64,000 nucleotides of DNA from Cellulomonas sp. (GCF_017744555.1 NZ_JAGIBD010000013.1:85430-149429), one strand, 5' to 3'. Positions 48,263 to 60,991 are shown, numbered from the stretch's first letter. A program made the numbers and translations. Notes: generated by a model from the sequence alone, not told the origin.

Positions 48263-48915
48263 TCAGGGCTTGCGCAGGCTCAGCCAGCGCGGCTCGAGGA
48301 CGTAGCCGAGCGCCTCGTTCGCGCGCAACGACGCGACGTTGACCGCGGCTCCGCCGGTCCCGAACATGCGGTGCCCCTGCGCCGCGAGGTCCACGACCGC
48401 CGCGGCCTTCACCGCGGTGGCCAGGCCCCGGCCGCGCACGGCCCTGCGCGTCACCGTGAACAACGTGTCGACCCGGGCGTCCGCCGGGTACAGGACGGTC
48501 ACCGCGTCGAGGTCGCCCAGCGGGCCGACCGCGCCGTACGCCCACCATCCCGACATCGCCAGCGCGCTCTCGAGCTCGGCGGCGTCCGGCACGTCGTGCG
48601 CGGTCGCGGGGGTCGACGGGTAGTCGACGGCGCAGAGCGCGTCGAGCGCGACGATCGACCCCGACTGCTCCGGGGCCAGCCGCTCGACGCGCCAGCCTTG
48701 CGCACGCACCTGATCGACGCGGGCCGCAAGACGGGCGAGGTGCGCGTCGTCGGTGAGCTGCAGCCGCGCTCCCCACGACTCCGACTCGACGGTCCACCCC
48801 TCGGCCAGGAGCGGGGCGACGCGCTCGTCGTCCTCGCGCAGCACCCGCAGGTCGTCACCGAACCGGTCGTCGCCCGCGGCAGCGCCGGCCGGACCGGCGT
48901 CGTGACCGCCTGCGC

Positions 48916-48919
<4 letters not shown>
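48263..48919 (-). CDS. GNAT-family N-acetyltransferase
   Basis: This 218-residue protein has the acetyl-CoA loop [20 protein letters not shown] and the C-terminal [14 protein letters not shown] motif of GNAT enzymes, with an N-terminal region lacking a clear donor site. The substrate is unknown. Its start overlaps the uvrA stop by 4 nt (ATGA), so it is translated from the uvrA mRNA and may be induced with it. Confidence 0.82.
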
Positions 48920-51777
<2,858 letters not shown>

Positions 51778-51807
51778 GGCCGGAAGTCTACGTCGCACCA
51801 CTGACAG

Positions 51808-51823
51808 TCGCACACGTGTTCGA
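51808..51823. promoter_or_regulatory. LexA/SOS-type box upstream of uvrA
   Basis: TCGCACACGTGTTCGA matches 15 of 16 positions of the actinobacterial SOS box TCGAACNNNNGTTCGA. It lies 31-46 nt upstream of the uvrA start, where it would cover the -35 of the TAGACT promoter, and 93 nt before the divergent MBL gene. Confidence 0.7.
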
Positions 51824-51915
51824 CGGGAGCGACCATGATCGACCGGGTGCCGTGACCGTCTCCGCAGGCCATCCTGGGGTTTCGGCGGCACCGTCCGCGT
51901 CGAGAGGATGGTCAC

Positions 51916-52611
51916 ATGGGCTACACGGGCGACGTGGTGGTCGGCGGCCCGACGCAGCTGCGCGTGCTCGACGAGGTCGAGATCCGCAAGGTCGCAGTCG
52001 GGCCGATGGCCAACAACGCGTACCTGCTGACCTGCCGGCGCGAGGGCGCGCAGCTGCTCGTCGACCCCGCCGACGACCCCGAGAGGCTCCTCGACCTGGT
52101 CCGGGAGGGGTCGGACGCCGCACGCCTGGACGACGTCGTCGTCACGCACCGGCACGCCGACCACCATCGCGCGCTCGCGTCCGTCGTCGCCGTCACGGGC
52201 GCCGACGTCTCGGCCGGCGCCCCCGACGCGGACGCGATCGCCGCGTCGTCCGGTGTCGCCGTCGACCGGCGGCTGCACCACGGCGACACGCTCGCCGTCG
52301 GGCACCTCACGCTCGAGGTCATCGCGCTCGCGGGCCACACCCCGGGGTCCGTCGCGCTGGTGTACCGCGAGCCCGCCCACGCCGAGTCCCCCGGGCGCGC
52401 CCACCTGTTCACCGGGGACTCGCTGTTCCCCGGCGGCGTCGGCCACACCCATGGCGACGAGAGCCTGTTCGCGCAGCTGTTCGAGGACGTCACCACGCGG
52501 CTGTTCGACCGGTTCGGCGACGCGACGTGGGTGTACCCCGGACACGGCGCCGACACGACGCTGGGGGCGGAGCGCCCGCACCTGGCCGAGTGGCACGCAC
52601 GAGGCTGGTGA
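51916..52611 (+). CDS. MBL-fold metallohydrolase (glyoxalase II-like)
   Basis: This 231-residue protein has the MBL motif THRHADHH (H-x-H-x-D-H), the second His in [13 protein letters not shown], the Asp in [11 protein letters not shown] and the last His in VYPGHGADT. The core resembles the hydroxyacylglutathione-hydrolase group, but the substrate is unknown. GAGAGGA lies 7 nt before the ATG. It is divergent from uvrA; the SOS box may affect both. Confidence 0.88.
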   Translation: MGYTGDVVVGGPTQLRVLDEVEIRKVAVGPMANNAYLLTCRREGAQLLVDPADDPERLLDLVREGSDAARLDDVVVTHRHADHHRALASVVAVTGADVSAGAPDADAIAASSGVAVDRRLHHGDTLAVGHLTLEVIALAGHTPGSVALVYREPAHAESPGRAHLFTGDSLFPGGVGHTHGDESLFAQLFEDVTTRLFDRFGDATWVYPGHGADTTLGAERPHLAEWHARGW

Positions 52612-52620
52612 CGCCACGCC

Positions 52621-53139
52621 TCACGGGGGCGCGCCGAGGCGCCAACGCCGCACCGTGACGCCGTCGGGCTCGACGTCGAGCTCGCCGGGCTCGAAGCCCG
52701 CCCGCGTGAGCACCCGCTCCGATGCTGTGTTCCCGACCATGGTCGACGCCGCCACGAACGGTTCCCCGTGCGCGAGCAGCCATCCGGCGAGACCGCTCAC
52801 CGCCGCGATCGCCAGGCCGCGTCCCCGGGCGACCGGGAGCAGGGCGTAGAAGAGGAACGGGCCCGAGCCCCGCGTCCCGACGCCGATGGTGCCGACGGCG
52901 CTGTCGCCCGCGACGATGATGTACCGGCCGCCCCGCCCGGCCGCTCGGATCTCCAGGTTGCGGGCCACCCGTCGGCGTGCCTCCTCCTCCGCGACGTCGG
53001 GCGGGTAGTACGTCCACCGGGTCACGTCGGGGACGCGCGAGAGCTCCTGGTCGAGCCGCCAGTCGTCCTCCGCGACCGGGCGCAGGAGGGCCACCTCACC
53101 CGTGGTCGTCGTGACGGAGAGCCCGTCCGGGACCAGCAC
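52621..53139 (-). CDS. GNAT-family N-acetyltransferase (RimJ/RimL-like)
   Basis: This protein of about 172 residues has the RimJ/L-type core: VALLRPVAEDDWRLDQELS, an internal strand, YALLPVARGRGLAIAAVSGLAGWL (acetyl-CoA loop) and VGNTASERVLTRAGFEPGEL. GTG 53139 has GAGGAG 5 nt upstream and is preferred; GTG 53145 would overlap the acyl-CoA dehydrogenase stop by 4 nt. It is the second gene of that unit. The substrate is unknown. Confidence 0.82.
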   Translation of the reverse strand: MLVPDGLSVTTTTGEVALLRPVAEDDWRLDQELSRVPDVTRWTYYPPDVAEEEARRRVARNLEIRAAGRGGRYIIVAGDSAVGTIGVGTRGSGPFLFYALLPVARGRGLAIAAVSGLAGWLLAHGEPFVAASTMVGNTASERVLTRAGFEPGELDVEPDGVTVRRWRLGAPP

Positions 53140-53141
53140 CG

Positions 53142-54299
53142 TCACTCCTCGACGGGACCGAGCACGGACGTCGCGACGGTCGAGTGCGCCGACTCGTCGT
53201 CGGACGGGTGGAAGATCCCCGCGAGCACGTCCCGGTACAGCCGGCCGAGCTCGTTGCCCGTGAAGTACGAGCCGCCGCCCGACACCCGCAGCGCCAGGTC
53301 CACGACCGTCCGCGCGCTCTCGGTCGCCCGGACCTTGAGCCCGACGAGCTGGGCGAACCAGCGCGTCCCGTGGTCGACCTGCTCGTCGACGTCGCGGGCG
53401 AGCGCGAACACCTGCAGCTCGGCGCCGTCCTGCGCGAGGGCGGCGTCGGCGACCCGCCAGCGGATGTCCGGGTCCTGCGCGTACGACCGGCCGTCGTACT
53501 TCATCGAGGTCCGGCGCCGGGCGGCCGCAGCACCCAGCTCGAGCGCCCGACGACCGACCCCCGTGTAGACGGCGGCGAGCAGCACCTCGAACACCGCGAA
53601 CAGCGCGAAGATGAACGGGTCCGCGCTCGGACCCGGCGGCAGCGAGCGGTAGACCTGTCCCGCGGGCGCGTGCGCGCCGTCGAGCTCGGTCGTCGCGGAC
53701 TGCGTCGCGCGCATCCCGAGCGTGTCCCAGTCGTCGCGCGTGCGGACGCCGTCGCGGCCCACGACACCGTGCACCAGACGGGGGTCGTCGGGGTCGGAGT
53801 CGTCGAGGCCGAACGTCGCCAGACGGGTCCAGACCGGGGACAGCGACGTGAAGATCTTGGTGCCGAAGTACCGGTAGCCGCCCTCGCCGTCGGGCTCCGC
53901 GCGCGTGCGGGAGCCGAACATCACGAGGTCGTTGCCCGCCTCGGAGTTCCCGAACGCGAACACCTCGCCCGCGGCCGCGTCGCGGAGCACGAACTCGACC
54001 GAGTCGTCGCCGCGCGCGACGAGGAGCGCGGCCAGCCCCGTCACGACGAGGTGCATGTTGACCGCGAGGGCCGTCGCCGGCGCCGCGGCGCCCAGTCGCG
54101 CCTGCTCGCGCGCGACCTCCTCGACCGTGAGCCCGGCACCGCCCAGACGCTCGGGCACGAACGCCTTCAGGTAGCCGGCGGCGACGAGCTCCGCGAGGTC
54201 GTCGTGCGGGAACGTGTTGTCGCGGTCGTGCCCCGCCGCGCGGTCGTGGATGCGGGTCAGCAGGTCGTCGGTCAGCAGGGTGCGCAGCGTCCTCGGCAT
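53142..54299 (-). CDS. Acyl-CoA dehydrogenase-family flavoprotein
   Basis: This 385-residue protein has the family layout: N-terminal helices (PHDDLAELVAAGYLKAFVPERLGGAGLTVEEVAREQ), the beta domain (FGNSEAGNDL, YRYFGTKIFTSLSPVWT, WDTLGMRATQSATTELDGAHAP) and the C-terminal helical domain. The catalytic Glu of canonical enzymes is not obvious to me, so it may belong to the DszC/Hpa-type flavin-dependent oxygenase branch. GTG-coupled GNAT follows. Confidence 0.82.
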   Translation of the reverse strand: MPRTLRTLLTDDLLTRIHDRAAGHDRDNTFPHDDLAELVAAGYLKAFVPERLGGAGLTVEEVAREQARLGAAAPATALAVNMHLVVTGLAALLVARGDDSVEFVLRDAAAGEVFAFGNSEAGNDLVMFGSRTRAEPDGEGGYRYFGTKIFTSLSPVWTRLATFGLDDSDPDDPRLVHGVVGRDGVRTRDDWDTLGMRATQSATTELDGAHAPAGQVYRSLPPGPSADPFIFALFAVFEVLLAAVYTGVGRRALELGAAAARRRTSMKYDGRSYAQDPDIRWRVADAALAQDGAELQVFALARDVDEQVDHGTRWFAQLVGLKVRATESARTVVDLALRVSGGGSYFTGNELGRLYRDVLAGIFHPSDDESAHSTVATSVLGPVEE

Positions 54300-54367
54300 G
54301 ACGCCACTCTGCCACCGCCCGTGGAACGGTCACGTCCCGCTCGCCTGGGATCCGGCAGGATGCCGTC

Positions 54368-54658
54368 ATGCCCACCTACGCCGTCCGCTACACCTACGAC
54401 GAGCGCACCGACGTGCGCGACGCCGTGCGCCCCGAGCACCGCGCCTACCTCGGTGACCTCGCCGACCAGGGGGTCGTGCTCGGCTCGGGACCGTTCACCG
54501 ACGGCGAGCCCGGTGCCCTGCTCGTCTTCCGCACGGCCGACCGCGACGCGCTCGACGCCGTCATCGCCGCGGACCCGTTCACGCGCGAAGGCCTCGTCCG
54601 CGACACCGACGTGCGGCCATGGGACATCGTGATCGGGCCGTGGAGCACGCCCGCGTGA
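54368..54658 (+). CDS. YciI-family small protein
   Basis: This 96-residue ferredoxin-like protein has the YciI core: YAVRYTYDERTDVRDAVRPEHRAYLGDLADQGVVLGSGPF and the His-Asp pair expected from the family (HRAYL; PFTREGLVRDTDVRPWDIVIG). Functions are mostly unknown; some act as dehydrochlorinases or EthD-like helpers. It is divergent from the acyl-CoA dehydrogenase gene. AGGA lies 8 nt upstream of the ATG. Confidence 0.85.
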   Translation: MPTYAVRYTYDERTDVRDAVRPEHRAYLGDLADQGVVLGSGPFTDGEPGALLVFRTADRDALDAVIAADPFTREGLVRDTDVRPWDIVIGPWSTPA

Positions 54659-54682
54659 CGTTCGGCCGCCGGCCGCCGGTCG

Positions 54683-55693
54683 TCAGCCCTGCGGCGCGTC
54701 AGCCCCGGCCGCGATCGCGGCGCGCTCGTCCCGACGCGTCTTCGCGATGCTCGCCCACGCCGTCACACCGAGCGTGAGGACGATGACGAGCAGCGACGCC
54801 CAGATCGGGATCTCGGGCGCCCACGCGACGGGCTCGCCGCCGTTGACGAACGGCACCTCGTTCTCGTGCAGCGCGTGCAGCAGGAGCTTGACGCCGATGA
54901 ACCCGAGCAGCACACCGAGCCCGATGTTGAGGTAGACGAGCTTCTTGAGCAGGTCGCCGAGCAGGAAGTAGAGCTGGCGCAGGCCCATCAGCGCGAACAG
55001 GTTCGCCATGAGCACGAGGTACGGCTCGCTCGTCAGGCCGAAGATCGCCGGGATCGAGTCGAACGCGAACAGCAGGTCCGTGGCACCGAGCGCGACGAGC
55101 ACGATGAGCATCGGCGTGATCAGCCGCTTGCCGCCCTGCACGACCGTGAGCCGGACGCCGTGGTACTCGTTCGTCGCCGGGAACGTGCGCTGCACCAGGC
55201 GCAGCAGGAGCGGCGGGTGGAACTCGTCGTCGTCCGACTCGCCCTCGCGGGAGACCTTCCACGCGGTCCAGACGAGGAACGCGCCGAACAGGTAGAACAC
55301 CCAGCTGAACGCCGAGATCGCCGCGGCGCCGAGGCCGATGAAGATGCCGCGGAACACGAGCGCCAGGATGATCCCGACGAGCAGCGCGGTCTGCTGGTAG
55401 GCGCGCGGCACCGCGAACCGGCCCATGATCAGCAGGAACACGAACAGGTTGTCGACCGACAGCGAGTACTCGGTCAGCCACCCGGCGAAGAACTCGCCCG
55501 CGTACTGCCCGCCCGACGTGGCCCACACGCCGAGCCCGAACAGCACCGCCAGCCCGACGTAGAGCGCGAGGTACCGCACGCACTCCGCGGTCGACGGGAC
55601 GTGCGGGCGGCGGCCGACGACGGCGACGTCCACGACGAGGATCGCGCCGGCGACGCCGAGCGAGATCAGCCAGACGAGGGGGTCGATGTGCAC
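54683..55693 (-). CDS. TerC-family integral membrane protein (second copy)
   Basis: This 336-residue protein has about nine helices and the TerC signature (TEYSLSVDNLFVFLLIMGRFAVP, LLFAFDSIPAIFGLTSEPYLVLMANLFALMGLRQLYFLLGDLL, KLVYLNIGLGVLLGFIGVKLLLHAL). The conserved Asp residues in helices are those proposed to bind Mn2+ in the Alx/TerC exporter family. GTG start at 55693, AGGA 7 nt upstream, 10 nt after the first terC gene. Co-transcribed with it behind a candidate Mn2+ riboswitch. Confidence 0.92.
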   Translation of the reverse strand: MHIDPLVWLISLGVAGAILVVDVAVVGRRPHVPSTAECVRYLALYVGLAVLFGLGVWATSGGQYAGEFFAGWLTEYSLSVDNLFVFLLIMGRFAVPRAYQQTALLVGIILALVFRGIFIGLGAAAISAFSWVFYLFGAFLVWTAWKVSREGESDDDEFHPPLLLRLVQRTFPATNEYHGVRLTVVQGGKRLITPMLIVLVALGATDLLFAFDSIPAIFGLTSEPYLVLMANLFALMGLRQLYFLLGDLLKKLVYLNIGLGVLLGFIGVKLLLHALHENEVPFVNGGEPVAWAPEIPIWASLLVIVLTLGVTAWASIAKTRRDERAAIAAGADAPQG

Positions 55694-55703
55694 CGGGTGG
55701 TCC

Positions 55704-56708
55704 TCAGCTCTCGGGCGACGACACGCGGTCGTCGTGACGGGTCTTCAGCAGGCTCGCGACCGTCGCCACCGTGAGGGTGCCGAGGATGAACGTGAGCGAC
55801 AGCCAGATCGGGATCTCAGGGGCCCACTCGACGGGCTCCCCGCCGTTGATGAACGGCAGCTCGTTGACGTGCAGGGCGTGCAGGACGAGCTTCACGCCGA
55901 TGAACCCGAGGATCACCGCGAGCCCCTGCGACAGGTAGACGAGGCGGTCGAGCAGACCGCCGATGAGGAAGTACAGCTGGCGCAGGCCGAGCAGCGCGAA
56001 CGCGTTCGCCGTGAACACGATGTACGGCTCCTGCGTGAGTCCGTAGATCGCGGGGATCGAGTCGAGCGCGAACAGCACGTCTGTCGCGCCGATCGACACC
56101 ATCACGACCAGCATCGGCGTGAGGAACCGTTTGCCGTCGATGCGGACGGTCAGGCGGTCCCCGTGGTACTCGTCCGTGGTCGGCACGAACCGCTTGAGCA
56201 TCCGCACGGCGAGGCCCTCGCCGACCTTCTCGTCCTCCGGGTGGTCCGGGTCGTGGTGCTCCCGGGCCAGCTTCACCGCGGTGTACACGAGGAACGCCCC
56301 GAAGATGTAGAACACCCACGAGAACTGCTCGATCGCCGCCGCACCCAGCAGGATGAACACCGTCCGCAGCACGAGCGCGATCGCGACGCCGACCAGGAGC
56401 ACCTTCTGCTGGAACTCCCTCGGCACCGCGAACTTCGTCATGATGATGAGGAAGACGAACAGGTTGTCGACCGAGAGGCTCTTCTCGGTGATGTACCCGG
56501 CGAAGTACTCGGTCCCGAAGTCCCAGCCCCACGCCATCCCGACGACGACGCCGAAGACGAGCGCGAGGACGACGTAGAAGATCGACCAGCGCGCCGACTC
56601 GGAGAACGACGGGGCGTGCGGCGTGCGCACGTGCGCGAAGAAGTCGAAGACGAGAAGTCCGACGACGAAGACCGCCGTCGCTGCCCAGACCCAGCCGGAC
56701 ACATCCAT
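55704..56708 (-). CDS. TerC-family integral membrane protein (first copy)
   Basis: This 334-residue protein has the same architecture as its downstream paralogue (TEKSLSVDNLFVFLIIMTKFAVP, VLFALDSIPAIYGLTQEPYIVFTANAFALLGLRQLYFLIGGLL, RLVYLSQGLAVILGFIGVKLVLHAL). GGAGG lies 7 nt before the ATG at 56708. The 217-nt leader to uvrB contains a yybP-ykoY-like element, which in other bacteria senses Mn2+ and precedes TerC/MntP exporters. Manganese export coupled to secretion is the best-supported role for the family. Confidence 0.93.
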   Translation of the reverse strand: MDVSGWVWAATAVFVVGLLVFDFFAHVRTPHAPSFSESARWSIFYVVLALVFGVVVGMAWGWDFGTEYFAGYITEKSLSVDNLFVFLIIMTKFAVPREFQQKVLLVGVAIALVLRTVFILLGAAAIEQFSWVFYIFGAFLVYTAVKLAREHHDPDHPEDEKVGEGLAVRMLKRFVPTTDEYHGDRLTVRIDGKRFLTPMLVVMVSIGATDVLFALDSIPAIYGLTQEPYIVFTANAFALLGLRQLYFLIGGLLDRLVYLSQGLAVILGFIGVKLVLHALHVNELPFINGGEPVEWAPEIPIWLSLTFILGTLTVATVASLLKTRHDDRVSSPES

Positions 56709-56737
56709 GCCAAGACCTCCGGTTCGAGATGTGCGTC

Positions 56738-56858
56738 GATACCGAAGGTCTCCCCCGCCCGCCGGGTGTCCGGCGGACCGATCGCGCCGGGCCCCGCGAA
56801 CGGGTCCGTGATGACGACAGGATCGTGTGTGGGGTACTCCCCTTCAACCGCGGTCAGC
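56738..56858 (-). promoter_or_regulatory. Candidate yybP-ykoY (Mn2+) riboswitch in the terC leader
   Basis: Read on the minus strand from 56858, the leader has the hallmarks of this class: AAGGGGAGTA (56844-56835), CGTCATCACGG (from 56816), a GC-rich middle helix (CCGCCGGACACCCGGCGG), and GGGGAGACCTTCGG (56755-56742) closing P1. ACCG at the 5' side pairs with CGGT at the 3' side. A TATGCT -10 candidate (56861-56856) just precedes it. The aptamer ends about 30 nt before the terC start. Confidence 0.65.
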
Positions 56859-56925
56859 ATAGGCCACGAACGAGCAGGTTGCCCCCGGTCGTCCACGCCG
56901 CGCCTGTGCCGGGCGCGGAGCTGCG

Positions 56926-59031
56926 TCAGGCCGTGGCCGCCTGCATCTGCCGCAGCTCCTTCTTGAGCCCGCTGATCTCGTCGCGCAGCCGCGCAGCCAG
57001 CTCGAACTGCAGCTCGCCGGCCGCGGCGTGCATCTGCTCCGTGAGGTCGTGGATGAGGTCCGCCAGCTCGGAGGCCGCCGCACCCGTGAGCCGGGTGCGC
57101 TCGTCGCGCGGGCCGCCCTTCGACCCGAAGCCCGGGACAGGGGCCTTGCCGCGGCTCGCCTGACGACCGGCGCCGCCGAGCAGCTCGGCCGTGTCGGCGT
57201 CCTCGCGGGCGAGCAGGTCGGTGATGTCGCCGATCTTCTTGCGCAGCGGGGTCGGGTCGATGCCGTTCGCGAGGTTGTACGCCATCTGCTTCTCGCGGCG
57301 ACGGTTCGTCTCCTCGATGGCGATCTCCATCGCCGGAGTGATCCGGTCGGCATACATGTGCACCTGGCCGGACACGTTGCGCGCGGCGCGGCCGATCGTC
57401 TGGATGAGCGACTTCCCGGACCGCAGGAAGCCCTCCTTGTCGGCGTCGAGGATCGCGACGAGCGACACCTCCGGCAGGTCGAGGCCCTCACGCAGGAGGT
57501 TGATGCCGACCAGCACGTCGTACTCGCCGAGCCGGAGCTCGCGCAGCAGCTCGACACGCCGCAGCGTGTCGACCTCGGAGTGCAGGTAGCGGACCCGGAC
57601 GCCCTTCTCGAGGAAGTAGTCCGTGAGGTCCTCGGCCATCTTCTTGGTGAGCGTCGTGACGAGGATGCGCTCGTCCTTCTCGACGCGGTCGTGGATCTCG
57701 CCGAGCAGGTCGTCGATCTGGCCGTGCGTCGGCTTGACCACGACCTCGGGGTCGACGAGGCCGGTGGGACGGATGATCTGCTCGACGACACCGTCCGCCA
57801 TCGACAGCTCGTAGTCCCCGGGGGTCGCCGACAGGTACACCGTCTGCCCGATGCGCTCGACGAACTCCTCCCACCGCAGCGGCCGGTTGTCCGTGGCGCT
57901 CGGGAGCCGGAAGCCGTGGTCGACGAGCGCGCGCTTGCGGGACATGTCGCCCTCGAACATCGCGCCGATCTGCGGGACGGTCACGTGCGACTCGTCGATG
58001 ACGAGCAGGAAGTCCTCGGGGAAGAAGTCGAGCAGGGTGTTCGGCGCCGAGCCCGCGGAGCGGCCGTCGATGTGCCGCGAGTAGTTCTCGATGCCGGAGC
58101 ACGAGCCGATCTGGCGCATCATCTCGATGTCGTACGTGGTGCGCATGCGCAGGCGCTGGGCCTCGAGCAGCTTGTTCTGCCGCTCGAGCTCGTCGAGCCG
58201 GTCGGCCAGCTCCGCCTCGATGCCGGCGATGGCGCGCTCCATGCGCTCCGGCCCGGCGACGTAGTGGGTCGCCGGGAAGATCATCATCTGCTGCTCGGAG
58301 CGCACGACGTCGCCCGTGAGCGGGTGCAGCGTCGCGATCGCCTCGATCTCGTCGCCGAAGAACTCGATACGGATCGCGAGCTCCTCGTACATCGGGATGA
58401 TCTCGACCGTGTCGCCGCGCACCCGGAACGTGCCGCGCGTGAACGCCAGGTCGTTGCGCGTGTACTGCATCTGCACGAACCGGCGCAGCAGCTGGTCGCG
58501 GTCGATCTGGTCGCCCACCGACAGCGTGACCATGCGGTCGACGTACTCCTGCGGCGTGCCGAGGCCGTAGATGCAGGACACCGACGCGACCACCACGACG
58601 TCGCGCCGCGTCAGCAGCGAGCTGGTGGCCGAGTGCCGGAGCCGCTCGACCTCGTCGTTGATCGACGAGTCCTTCTCGATGTAGGTGTCCGTCTGCGCGA
58701 TGTACGCCTCGGGCTGGTAGTAGTCGTAGTACGAGACGAAGTACTCGACGGCGTTGTTCGGCAGCAGCTCGCGGAACTCGGTGGCGAGCTGCGCGGCGAG
58801 GGTCTTGTTCGGCGCCATGACGAGCGTCGGTCGCTGCACCTGCTCGATGAGCCAGGCCGTCGTCGCCGACTTGCCGGTGCCGGTCGCGCCGAGCAGCACG
58901 ACGTCCTTCTCGCCCGCGTTGATCCGCCGCGCGAGGTCGGCGATCGCGGTCGGCTGGTCGCCGGACGGCGTGTACTCGGAGATGACCTCGAACGGGGCGA
59001 CGGTGCGCTGGAGCTCGGTCACGGGTCGCAT
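56926..59031 (-). CDS. uvrB: Excinuclease ABC subunit B
   Basis: This 701-residue helicase-like protein has Walker [19 protein letters not shown], the beta-hairpin [26 protein letters not shown] ([21 protein letters not shown]), helicase motifs ([42 protein letters not shown]) and the C-terminal UVR domain ([38 protein letters not shown]). ATG at 59031. No SOS box is visible just upstream. Ends 68 nt before the riboswitch. Confidence 0.97.
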   Translation of the reverse strand: MRPVTELQRTVAPFEVISEYTPSGDQPTAIADLARRINAGEKDVVLLGATGTGKSATTAWLIEQVQRPTLVMAPNKTLAAQLATEFRELLPNNAVEYFVSYYDYYQPEAYIAQTDTYIEKDSSINDEVERLRHSATSSLLTRRDVVVVASVSCIYGLGTPQEYVDRMVTLSVGDQIDRDQLLRRFVQMQYTRNDLAFTRGTFRVRGDTVEIIPMYEELAIRIEFFGDEIEAIATLHPLTGDVVRSEQQMMIFPATHYVAGPERMERAIAGIEAELADRLDELERQNKLLEAQRLRMRTTYDIEMMRQIGSCSGIENYSRHIDGRSAGSAPNTLLDFFPEDFLLVIDESHVTVPQIGAMFEGDMSRKRALVDHGFRLPSATDNRPLRWEEFVERIGQTVYLSATPGDYELSMADGVVEQIIRPTGLVDPEVVVKPTHGQIDDLLGEIHDRVEKDERILVTTLTKKMAEDLTDYFLEKGVRVRYLHSEVDTLRRVELLRELRLGEYDVLVGINLLREGLDLPEVSLVAILDADKEGFLRSGKSLIQTIGRAARNVSGQVHMYADRITPAMEIAIEETNRRREKQMAYNLANGIDPTPLRKKIGDITDLLAREDADTAELLGGAGRQASRGKAPVPGFGSKGGPRDERTRLTGAAASELADLIHDLTEQMHAAAGELQFELAARLRDEISGLKKELRQMQAATA

Positions 59032-59098
59032 GCGTCCACCGTACGTGCCACCACCGACACGCGGTCCCCCGCGCGCTCCGTCGGCAGGCCCGCGACCG

Positions 59099-59737
59099 TC
59101 AGGACAGCGTGCCCGCGGCCACCCGCACGTCCTGCGAGACCGTCGCGGCCGTCCGCACGATCTCGGTCAGCCCGCGGGCGGTCTCGTCGAGCCCGAGTGC
59201 GGGACCGGAGCCCGCCTGCGCCGGCAGCCGCGGCACGTGCACGAACCCGGCCCGCACCCCGGGCAGCCGCTCGGCCAGGTGCATGAGGGCGTAGAACGTC
59301 GCGTTGCACACGTACGTCCCCGCGGTCGACGACACCTCGACCGGCACCCCGACCGCCGCGACCGCCACGGCGCACGCCTTGACGGGCAGCGTCGAGAAGA
59401 ACGCGGCCGGCGCACCCGCGATCACGGGGACGTCCACCGGCGCCGACCCGTCGTCGTCGGGGATGCGCGCGTCGATGACGTTGACCGCGACCCGCTCGAG
59501 CCCGACCGCCGACCGCCCGCCGGCCTCGCCGACGCAGACCACGACGTCGGGCGCGACCTCCGCGACGGCGGTCCGCAGCTCCTGCCGGGCCCGCCGGAAC
59601 GAGACCGGCAGCAGCCGGACGACGAGCTCGATCGCGTCGTCGTCCCACGCGGCCCGCACCGCGTCCACGGCCTCCCAGGAGGCGTTCAGGGGCTGTCCGT
59701 CGAACGGCGAGAAGCCGGTGAGCAGGACCCGCGTCAC
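59099..59737 (-). CDS. pcp: Pyroglutamyl-peptidase I
   Basis: This 212-residue cysteine peptidase has the family triad Glu81 (GLERVAVN), Cys144 ([14 protein letters not shown]) and His167 (FVHVP), and the opening [21 protein letters not shown]. It removes N-terminal pyroglutamate from peptides. GTG start overlaps the coaE stop by 4 nt. Confidence 0.95.
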   Translation of the reverse strand: MTRVLLTGFSPFDGQPLNASWEAVDAVRAAWDDDAIELVVRLLPVSFRRARQELRTAVAEVAPDVVVCVGEAGGRSAVGLERVAVNVIDARIPDDDGSAPVDVPVIAGAPAAFFSTLPVKACAVAVAAVGVPVEVSSTAGTYVCNATFYALMHLAERLPGVRAGFVHVPRLPAQAGSGPALGLDETARGLTEIVRTAATVSQDVRVAAGTLS

Positions 59738-60363
59738 GGGGTCTCGGCCGCGATCTCGTCGGCGCGCTCGGCCGCGAGCCGGTCCCAGAGCTCGTCCACC
59801 TGGGCGCGCAGGTCGGCGTCGCTGCCGGTGCCGTCGAGCACGACGTCCGCGACGGCGAGCCGCTGGTCGTCGGTCGCCTGCGCCGCGACGCGCGCCTCCG
59901 CGTCGTCCCGGGTCATCCCCCGCAGCCGCACGAGCCGCTCGACCCGCAGGACGGCGGGCGCGTGGACGACGACGAGCACGTGGAACGCGTCCTGCTGCCC
60001 CGTCTCGACGAGCATCGGGATGTCGTGCACGACGACCGCGCCGTGGTCGGCGACCGCCGCGGCGGCTTCCCGCTCGGCGGACAGCCGCCGCACGATCGGG
60101 TGCACGATGCCGTCGAGCCGCGCGCGCGCGTCGGGGTCGGCGAAGACGATCGACGCGAGCGCCGCCCGGTCGAGCGTGCCGTCGGGTGCGCGTACGCCGT
60201 CACCGAACGCCTCGACGACCGCGTCGAGGCCCGCGGAGCCCGGCGCGACGGCCTCGCGCGCAAGCACGTCGGAGTCGATCAGCACAGCCCCGAGCTCGGC
60301 GAGACGCTGCGCCGCGACCGACTTGCCGGCCGCGATCCCTCCGGTGAGTCCGATGCGTTGCAT
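59734..60363 (-). CDS. coaE: Dephospho-CoA kinase
   Basis: This 209-residue kinase has P-loop GLTGGIAAGKSVAAQRL (residues 5-15 core), LIDSDVLAREAV, the lid VVVHDIPMLVETG and MTRDDAEARVAAQ. It makes CoA from dephospho-CoA. ATG at 60363 with AGGA 7 nt upstream. The longer frame to 60870 is not conserved sequence. Confidence 0.96.
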   Translation of the reverse strand: MQRIGLTGGIAAGKSVAAQRLAELGAVLIDSDVLAREAVAPGSAGLDAVVEAFGDGVRAPDGTLDRAALASIVFADPDARARLDGIVHPIVRRLSAEREAAAAVADHGAVVVHDIPMLVETGQQDAFHVLVVVHAPAVLRVERLVRLRGMTRDDAEARVAAQATDDQRLAVADVVLDGTGSDADLRAQVDELWDRLAAERADEIAAETP

Positions 60364-60410
60364 CCGCCCATCCTGCCGGACCCGGCGGCGGACGCGCCGC
60401 CCGACGTCGG

Positions 60411-60830
60411 TCAGCCGACGAACAGGCAGAACGGGTGCCCCGCGGGGTCGGCGTACACACGCAGGGGCTCCTGCGGGTCGTCGGAGCGGTCGCGGAGCAG
60501 CCGGGCGCCGAGCGCGAGCGCGCGGGCGTGCTGGGCGTCGAGCGCCGCCACGTCGGGCACGGTCGCATCGAGGTGCAGCTGCTGCGGCACGGGGCCCTCG
60601 GGCCAGGTCGCGGCCGGCAGTGCGGCGACCTGCTGGAACGCGAGCGGGACGCCGTCGCCGCCGTGCAGCACCAGCCAGTCCTTGCCGCGCGGGTCGGGCT
60701 CGCCCTCGGCGGGCGGCTCGTCGCCGTCCCGGTACCGGAGCCCGAAGAGCGCGCGGTAGAACTCGGCCAGGGCACGCGCGTCGGTGGTGTCGAGCACGAC
60801 CTGCCGGATGGTGGGCACGACATCGTCCAT
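60411..60830 (-). CDS. VOC-family (glyoxalase/bleomycin-resistance fold) protein
   Basis: This 139-residue protein has two beta-alpha-beta-beta-beta modules: IRQVVLDTTDARALAEFYRALFGLRYR, then QLHLDATVPDVAALDAQHARALALGARLLRD and VYADPAGHPFCLFVG. Candidate metal ligands are His in QLHLD and the C-terminal region. Function is unassigned. AGGAGGTGA lies 5 nt before the ATG at 60830, which decides the start over the longer frame to 60923. Confidence 0.88.
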   Translation of the reverse strand: MDDVVPTIRQVVLDTTDARALAEFYRALFGLRYRDGDEPPAEGEPDPRGKDWLVLHGGDGVPLAFQQVAALPAATWPEGPVPQQLHLDATVPDVAALDAQHARALALGARLLRDRSDDPQEPLRVYADPAGHPFCLFVG

Positions 60831-60924
60831 CCTGGTCACCTCCTGGCGTCCACGGTGGACCGCGCTGCACGAGCGTGCCACCGGGGAGGACGCTGGGGCT
60901 GGGCGCGCACGATCGATAGGCACG

Positions 60925-60946
60925 ACTTACTGACCTGTTAGTAAGT
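60925..60946 (+). promoter_or_regulatory. TetR-type palindromic operator overlapping the GH3 promoter
   Basis: The half-sites ACTTACT and AGTAAGT flank a centre of GACCTGTT, giving ACTTACTnACnnGTnAGTAAGT over 22 bp. This is the shape of TetR-family operators. It overlaps the proposed -35 (CTGACC, 60930-60935) that pairs with a -10 TACGCT (60953-60958), spacing 17 bp. A repressor bound here would block the promoter. Confidence 0.7.
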
Positions 60947-60958
60947 CTCGGCTACGCT
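60930..60958 (+). promoter_or_regulatory. Sigma-A-type promoter for the GH3 gene
   Basis: A -35 CTGACC (60930-60935) and -10 TACGCT (60953-60958) are 17 bp apart; transcription would start near 60965, giving a leader of about 90 nt before the GTG at 61056. Confidence 0.55.
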
Positions 60959-60991
60959 CTCTCGATGAGGGACGCTGCCGGCGTACCTGCC

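Noticed and set aside
57028..59286. Plus-strand open frame across uvrB
   Set aside because: Antisense shadow; uvrB on the minus strand has every expected motif.
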